From Mesorhizobium sp. (GTDB lineage Bacteria; Pseudomonadota; Alphaproteobacteria; Rhizobiales; Rhizobiaceae): a stretch of 64,000 nucleotides of DNA. The position numbers and the translations under genes were made by a program. The stretch spans positions 116,073-180,072 of the forward strand of contig SAQL01000014.1 of assembly GCA_004020645.1 (NCBI GenBank), written 5' to 3'. Under the pieces are notes generated by a model. That model saw only the letters and a list, made by a program, of their open reading frames with translations, did not search any database and had not been told where the DNA came from. This document shows, piece after piece, positions 59,665 through 64,000 of the stretch. Within the stretch, counting starts at the first letter, position 1. Every line of letters starts with the position of its first letter.

Positions 59665-60573
59665 TCATTCGCGCGTGTCAGGCCGCGATTGGAGCCTTTC
59701 GTAGGCTTCGATCAGTCGGTCATCAAATACAGTGAGTACGGTTTCCTGAAAATTCACCTCATAACTAGAACCTGACTTCCGTTCATTTTCGCCGACGATA
59801 ACTCCGACCCATTTCCATTGGCCGTCAAGTTTCGCATAGACTTGTGAACCCGATGATCCGCTTCCTGTGTCACAGGAAGTCGAGTAGACGTTCGATCTCA
59901 TGCCATCGAGATTGAAGAAGCGTTCTCGCCTGCAAAGAACCTTTGTTCGCTGTGCCTTTTTTTGACGGTTGAAAGCGTAGTTGGAGACTACTTTTAACTC
60001 TGTGTTCTTTTGCAGTTTTGCTCCCGTTACGATCTCATCTTTCGTCAGAAATGCTGAGTTTGATGGTGTAGACGCTAGCCGTACAACAGCAAAATCTCCT
60101 GATTGATATCGGGCGTTTGGTAGGAGAGACCCTCTAATGAAAGAATCTGGTTCGACCTGTGGGAATTCAACTGCTGTAATTGCGATGATTACACCACTCA
60201 GAATGTGCTCGAAGTAGCATTTTTCGGGGCCGTAGATGTCATTGCCAAGAGCATCCTTGAAAAGATGTCGATTTACCACCGCGACGTTGCTCTCAAATGC
60301 AAGCGTTGCGTTTGCTACCGCAAACCCTCCGGATTGTAACCGGCGCTTCGAGGGAGCGCGGCCTATCTTTACGCTCGGTCCACTGTCGTAGCACCAGGCT
60401 CTGCCCTGCGCTTCTTCCTTGGCATCGCCTGGCATCCGTTGTTGGCGGTCATCGCTGCCAATAAGTGCGACGGGTTGAACTGATGAGCTCAATACCGAGG
60501 GGGTAGGAAATCCGATTGCTCCAGCAAGCATTCCTGCAGCCAGCACCCATATAGACACTCGTAGAAGCGACAT
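59665..60573 (-). CDS. Trypsin-like serine protease, exported (paralogue 2)
   Basis: The 302-residue protein has a hydrophobic leader (LLRVSIWVLAAGMLAGAIG) and a chymotrypsin-type domain with His103 in AVVNRHLF, Asp160 in QSGDFAVVRL and Ser241 in TGSGSSGSQVY. The start at 60573 places the leader at the N-terminus; ATG 60630 is an alternative adding 19 residues. No pro-peptide is obvious. Related in plan to paralogue 1 but diverged in sequence. Confidence 0.75.
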   Translation of the reverse strand: MSLLRVSIWVLAAGMLAGAIGFPTPSVLSSSVQPVALIGSDDRQQRMPGDAKEEAQGRAWCYDSGPSVKIGRAPSKRRLQSGGFAVANATLAFESNVAVVNRHLFKDALGNDIYGPEKCYFEHILSGVIIAITAVEFPQVEPDSFIRGSLLPNARYQSGDFAVVRLASTPSNSAFLTKDEIVTGAKLQKNTELKVVSNYAFNRQKKAQRTKVLCRRERFFNLDGMRSNVYSTSCDTGSGSSGSQVYAKLDGQWKWVGVIVGENERKSGSSYEVNFQETVLTVFDDRLIEAYERLQSRPDTRE

Positions 60574-60752
60574 TGTCACTGCCACTCGGGCTCCCGAGAC
60601 TGAATCTGGCCGCGTGAAAGCGGGTCTCATAACCTTTGACCGTGGGTGAATGACGCGAACATGTCAATTCAGCAAAATGAAGGTACTTGGGAGGTATGTT
60701 GAGGCGCGAGGGTTGGAGCGAATCTACTGCCGGTCCACAACGTCTCGTCGAG

Positions 60753-61412
60753 CTAGACTAAGACTAGCAGAACGCCGCCGTCACACCGCCATGGTCGAGC
60801 GCGGACGCGACGAACTGCGTACGTGCGCGAAATGGAAAATGGCGGCCTGGCGGTGTCCCATTTGGAATCCCTGTTGCGCGAGCGCCCGGTACTGCTGATC
60901 TGCCTCCGAAGAAGGTGTAAATTCGTGATAACGGTCTGGCTCCGGTATCCAACGACGACGCAGTGCGCCAGATTTCTGAGACCCGCGCCGTCGCTGCAGA
61001 GCCAATATCCGTTGAGCTTCTCGATGCGTGCGAGCTCTTCCGCGGAAAGGCTTAGATCTCCAAATTCCTCCGATGGCTGAAAGTAATTCAAAGGTTGACG
61101 GGTATTATGCTTACTCGCTGCGACGTTGAGCCAGACTTTGCTCTGTTGCCCCTGAACACAACGTTCAAACCACTGGCTGCGCAGCTCCCGATTGTATCTG
61201 TGTGTGGTTACATCTACGCGCACGGCGTCGGTCCAACAATTGTCATCGGCGCCGAACGAACATTCTTGGAGTGGATTCAGCAACGAGAACTGCAGCGCGC
61301 GCTCCGCACACTGATTTGCTTCTAGGGGTGGAATGGCATTATGGTCGTGGGCCCAGGAGATAGTTGCTGAAGATAAGATGAGGACGATCGCTCTCAGGTA
61401 GTTCCAAAGCAT
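60753..61412 (-). CDS. Truncated protease paralogue 3 (N-terminal domain plus His only)
   Basis: The 219-residue protein has a leader (YLRAIVLILSSATISWA), a Cys-rich segment (CAERALQFS, CSFGADDNC, WFERCVQGQQ), a linker (NVAASKHNTRQPLNYFQPSE) and the start of the protease domain with His166 in VITNLHLL. After residue 170 similarity to paralogue 1 stops and no Asp or Ser motif follows. It cannot be an active protease. It may be a disrupted gene or a secreted N-terminal-domain protein. Confidence 0.65.
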   Translation of the reverse strand: MLWNYLRAIVLILSSATISWAHDHNAIPPLEANQCAERALQFSLLNPLQECSFGADDNCWTDAVRVDVTTHRYNRELRSQWFERCVQGQQSKVWLNVAASKHNTRQPLNYFQPSEEFGDLSLSAEELARIEKLNGYWLCSDGAGLRNLAHCVVVGYRSQTVITNLHLLRRQISSTGRSRNRDSKWDTARPPFSISRTYAVRRVRARPWRCDGGVLLVLV

Positions 61413-61489
61413 GTCGACCCTCCAGCACTTCTCGATCTGGTAGGTGTCAAGATATAAGCAAGCTTTCTGAGCCAGTCAGTCCAGAGAAT

Positions 61490-62172
61490 TCAGCAATCAT
61501 GTGAGGTATATGGGCATTCTGTTGGTTGCTGATGTCTATTCGGATAACTTGCTGGCCAGTTCGTGCCGATGCCCAGGCAATATTTACTGTTTTTCGCATA
61601 GATGATCGACACTTTTGAAACGAACTCCGACCAGCCTTTCAACATTGCGTATTTACGGGTATTCTCGATGACACTCGGTTGAATTGCTTTATCGGCGTCG
61701 TTTGGCGTGAAGTTGAAGTCAGTACGACCGGTAGCTAGCCAGTTATCAACATCTGTGTCCAGCTGACGATCAAACTCCTTCGTCACACGATCGAAGGTTT
61801 TCTTGCTTACCAGCTTTTCTGGATCTATTCCTGCGCCCTTGAGGAATGCACCATATTCCATCTCCAGCACATTAACCGCCCTACGATATTCTCCCAGTGT
61901 TTTGAAAACGCCAGTTTCTCGGACAAACGGAGTGTCATCGGGTAAGTTGTATGCCCGTATCAACATTCTTCTCATATCTTCTTGGGTGGCCCCGACGTTG
62001 TAGGTGACCAGGTATGAGCGCACGGGATCAGACAGGCAGGCATTGTCAAACGCAAAAAAACAAATTCGCTGGATGCTTTCGAAGCATCCCGATACGTTTG
62101 AGCGACTGCTACACCGACGTTTGTCAAAGCCGCCACCGCTAGTACTCGTGCCGCTAACGCCATTTTAGACAT
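61490..62172 (-). pseudogene. Exported protein of unknown function, interrupted by a homopolymer frameshift
   Basis: The start MSKMALAARVLAVAALTNVG then VAVAQTYRD is a clean signal peptide. The frame then fails at a run of seven T (minus strand; plus-strand A-run near 62053-62060). In the other frame the sequence goes on without a break as FDNACLSDPVRSYLVTYNVG, TQEDMRRMLIRAYNLPDDTP and WLATGRTDFNFTPNDADKAI to TGA at 61490. One extra base in the run would restore a protein of about 227 residues. No family is recognised. Confidence 0.65.
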
Positions 62173-62422
62173 CGACCAACACCACCAAACGAATAGCTTT
62201 TTTCTCGCTTGCAAATAGAGTATCCTAAATTCACTAGCGGTAAAAGACTCTGAAAGTGGTCGGTCAAGCATTGGCGATCTGACGCAAGGATGCGTCGATC
62301 TCTCGTGTGAACAATTGGCATGGAGAGCTAGCAGACGTTTTCTCTCATGCATCGCTGCATTTTCAGAACGTAACGCGTATGCTATAAATCCGGTGCTTGC
62401 GGAGCTGGGTGGGAGGTCCGAA

Positions 62423-63037
62423 GTGACCAAACTACGAAGAAGCCGAGAACTTGCAGGAAGGTCGAGTTCTTGGGGCGATTTCTCATCGTCAACGCTGAAG
62501 GCCGGCATAATCTGCACAGCGCTGCTGACAGGTTCCAATTTTGCGGCCGCCGAAAGTGACGAGCAGAAGGCCATTGAGATGCTTGACCTTGCGTTTCGGT
62601 GTCCTCGACCAATTTCAGAGCAGATCGACGAAAGCGGGGAGCGCGTCAAGAGGGCATGGTTGCGCAACTATGCCGGAAACGGCCTGGAATACCGCGTTCA
62701 GACCTTCTACACCGAAGTGACCTTGGGCGAAACTATTCCGATACTAGTCCAGGACGAACCGATTGAGCGCTTTGTGGAGCAGCGAGCTTTTATGGCTGAA
62801 CTCGCGAGTGCCGAGGCCGACGGAGCACGCTTGTCACTCACGTGCCGAGGCGACTGCATAGGGGAATGGACGATTGATAACGCTGATGAGGTAAGGCGTC
62901 TCCATTCTGGGGCCTCGGCGCGATTGCCGACAGAGCCCTCGCGGGGGCCTACCGCTACGTATCACCTATGTGACGCATCGACTGCAGAGGTGGCGGCTAG
63001 AATACTACGTGTCTTTATTGGAGCTCGCAGGAACTGA
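62423..63037 (+). CDS. Exported protein of unknown function
   Basis: The 204-residue protein is read from GTG 62423, eight bases after GGGAGG. A positively charged N-terminus precedes a hydrophobic stretch (TLKAGIICTALLTGSNFAAA). The mature part is acidic, with four Cys (RCPRP, LTCRGDCIGEW, HLCDAS). Its stop overlaps the next start by one base (TGATG), so the two secreted proteins are coupled. No domain is recognised. Confidence 0.6.
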   Translation: MTKLRRSRELAGRSSSWGDFSSSTLKAGIICTALLTGSNFAAAESDEQKAIEMLDLAFRCPRPISEQIDESGERVKRAWLRNYAGNGLEYRVQTFYTEVTLGETIPILVQDEPIERFVEQRAFMAELASAEADGARLSLTCRGDCIGEWTIDNADEVRRLHSGASARLPTEPSRGPTATYHLCDASTAEVAARILRVFIGARRN

Positions 63038-63504
63038 TGAGGGCCCTGAAATCGGCTACGTGGTTGATTAGGCTGCCCTTGCTTGTGTGCGCGGTAACCA
63101 TTGGAGCCACGCCGGGATTGTCAGAAGAGCCGGCGGTGGCATGTAGCGAGCGCCCTGGATCATGCGAATTCGGCGGCACAATTGACGACCGAATCATGGA
63201 GGAAGCGCGCCGCAAAGCAGAAGATCAGTGGGGTGAGTATGTTAGACAACGTGATGCGTTGCGTGATGAGTTGGAGCGGGAAAGTCAAGAACGCAAACGC
63301 AGGAATGACGCCAAGAAAACGCCGGCCGTCAAGAAACCTCAGCCCAGTGACCAGTCCTTGTCTTCTTGCGCCAGCAGAAGCGGCTACGTTAACTGCGTCA
63401 TGACGTGCAACACCAACAGTTGCAATCAGGCCGACTGCCGACAGGAGTGCTATGATGCAGCCGTTGCCAACAGAGGCGCCTGCGAGCCTGTTGCCTGTAA
63501 TTAG
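63037..63504 (+). CDS. Small secreted protein with charged helix and Cys-rich tail
   Basis: The 155-residue protein has a signal peptide (LIRLPLLVCAVTIGATPGLS), a highly charged coiled-coil-like helix (EEARRKAEDQWGEYVRQRDA then LRDELERESQERKRR), a K/P-rich linker, and a C-terminal domain with eight Cys in about 50 residues (SCAS, VNCVMTCNTNSCNQADCRQE and CYD, ACEPVACN). The Cys pattern suggests several disulfides in the periplasm or outside. It is coupled to the preceding gene. No family is recognised. Confidence 0.6.
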   Translation: MRALKSATWLIRLPLLVCAVTIGATPGLSEEPAVACSERPGSCEFGGTIDDRIMEEARRKAEDQWGEYVRQRDALRDELERESQERKRRNDAKKTPAVKKPQPSDQSLSSCASRSGYVNCVMTCNTNSCNQADCRQECYDAAVANRGACEPVACN

Positions 63505-64000
63505 CTGATCGTGGTCATGGCTCAATGGAGCAATGGTTCCCCGCCAAACCAAATATGTGAATGGAGCCCATTGCAATCCCGGGGCGAGCGGCTTCGCACT
63601 TCATCTGAACAATGAAGACCGTGCCGCCGATGACAGCGGGAACGAAGCGCGGAAGGAGGTTTCATCGGCCATTCCAGAGTCACCCCGCGCTCAAGCCGCC
63701 GCTCACTTTCGGGAACGTCTCTCCTGAGACTTTGCGCCACAGCTTGCTCAATGCCGGACTCCAGCGATGGGGTTAGCAGAACGGCCGCTTTCGACAGCAG
63801 CATCCCGAAAGCTGACGGACCGGTTCCGGCCCAACACATGTCGTTCCATAACAGCGGCTTGAAGGACCACTCCTGGCGCACACGCGCCGTCGGAGAGCTG
63901 GTGAGTTAGGTGTCCTTCCCACCCTGAGCGGGCTAACGGCCCCGAACCAAGCGTCATGTGTGGATGCCCCCGTTGATGCAAGGGGATTTTCGAACGTCGA
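63505..64000. other. Right-edge region, no gene assigned
   Basis: About 500 bases contain only weak overlapping frames on both strands (for example 63522-63881 minus). The minus strand has GTGCGCC at about 63882, and the flanking sequence has an RNA-like, non-coding look, which could be the 5' end of a mobile intron or another element running out of the window. I cannot support an identity. Confidence 0.3.

Overview
The window is GC-rich, densely coded DNA from an alphaproteobacterium of the order Hyphomicrobiales. Gene content (four-subunit sarcosine oxidase, ectoine-type ABC transporter, biuret hydrolase very close to the Rhizobium enzyme, many GntR/IclR-controlled catabolic clusters) points to a soil or plant-associated rhizobial genus. 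Mesorhizobium is the best guess, by inference only. No rRNA, tRNA, CRISPR array or intact transposase gene was seen.

Layout. 1-4766 (+): a catabolic operon with an SDR tail, a lambda-crystallin-type hydroxyacid dehydrogenase, a beta-keto acid cleavage enzyme, a remnant of an SMP-30 lactonase, and an acyl-CoA dehydrogenase/APH-kinase pair. 4794-12226 (-): sarcosine oxidase soxBDAG preceded by two metal-ligand-poor M24 (creatinase/ectoine-hydrolase-like) enzymes; divergent from it, 12447-16258 (+), an ectoine-type ABC transporter with its GntR regulator. 16318-16843: a 526-bp element with a GIY-YIG nuclease gene between 84-bp inverted repeats. 16996-20089: small stress or unknown genes. 20356-25419: a sugar-acid cluster (MaoC, Gfo/Idh, mutarotase, enolase-superfamily dehydratase, IclR, amidohydrolase) edged by stumps of lost ABC transporter genes. 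25447-36200: a CoA-transferase operon with a signal-less binding protein, a lactonase, an S10 peptidase, a broken antitoxin, SRPBCC, SDR, 2OG oxygenase and LysE-type genes. 36261-39491: a very large MalT/BTAD-type regulator.

39609-43601: a two-component flavin monooxygenase module (oxygenase, flavin reductase, cupin, GntR) bracketed by direct repeats, one of which is the 3' end of cysH and the other a decayed copy of it. 43526-47926: cysH (APS reductase) behind a giant single reading frame in which a complete UPF0324/YeiH membrane transporter sits in frame inside a di-heme DUF1111 cytochrome. This is the most unusual object in the window.

48858-58204: a self-contained biuret utilisation locus: divergent GntR regulator with paired operator sites, TAT-exported BMP-type binding protein, two permeases, biuret hydrolase with all catalytic residues, double ATPase, a second cysteine hydrolase, a cupin, and allophanate hydrolase. 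Together these could import biuret and convert it to ammonia and CO2.

58483-64000: lower-GC accessory DNA with tandem, partly decayed trypsin-like protease paralogues, a frameshifted exported protein, two small secreted proteins in one transcript, and an uncharacterised right edge.
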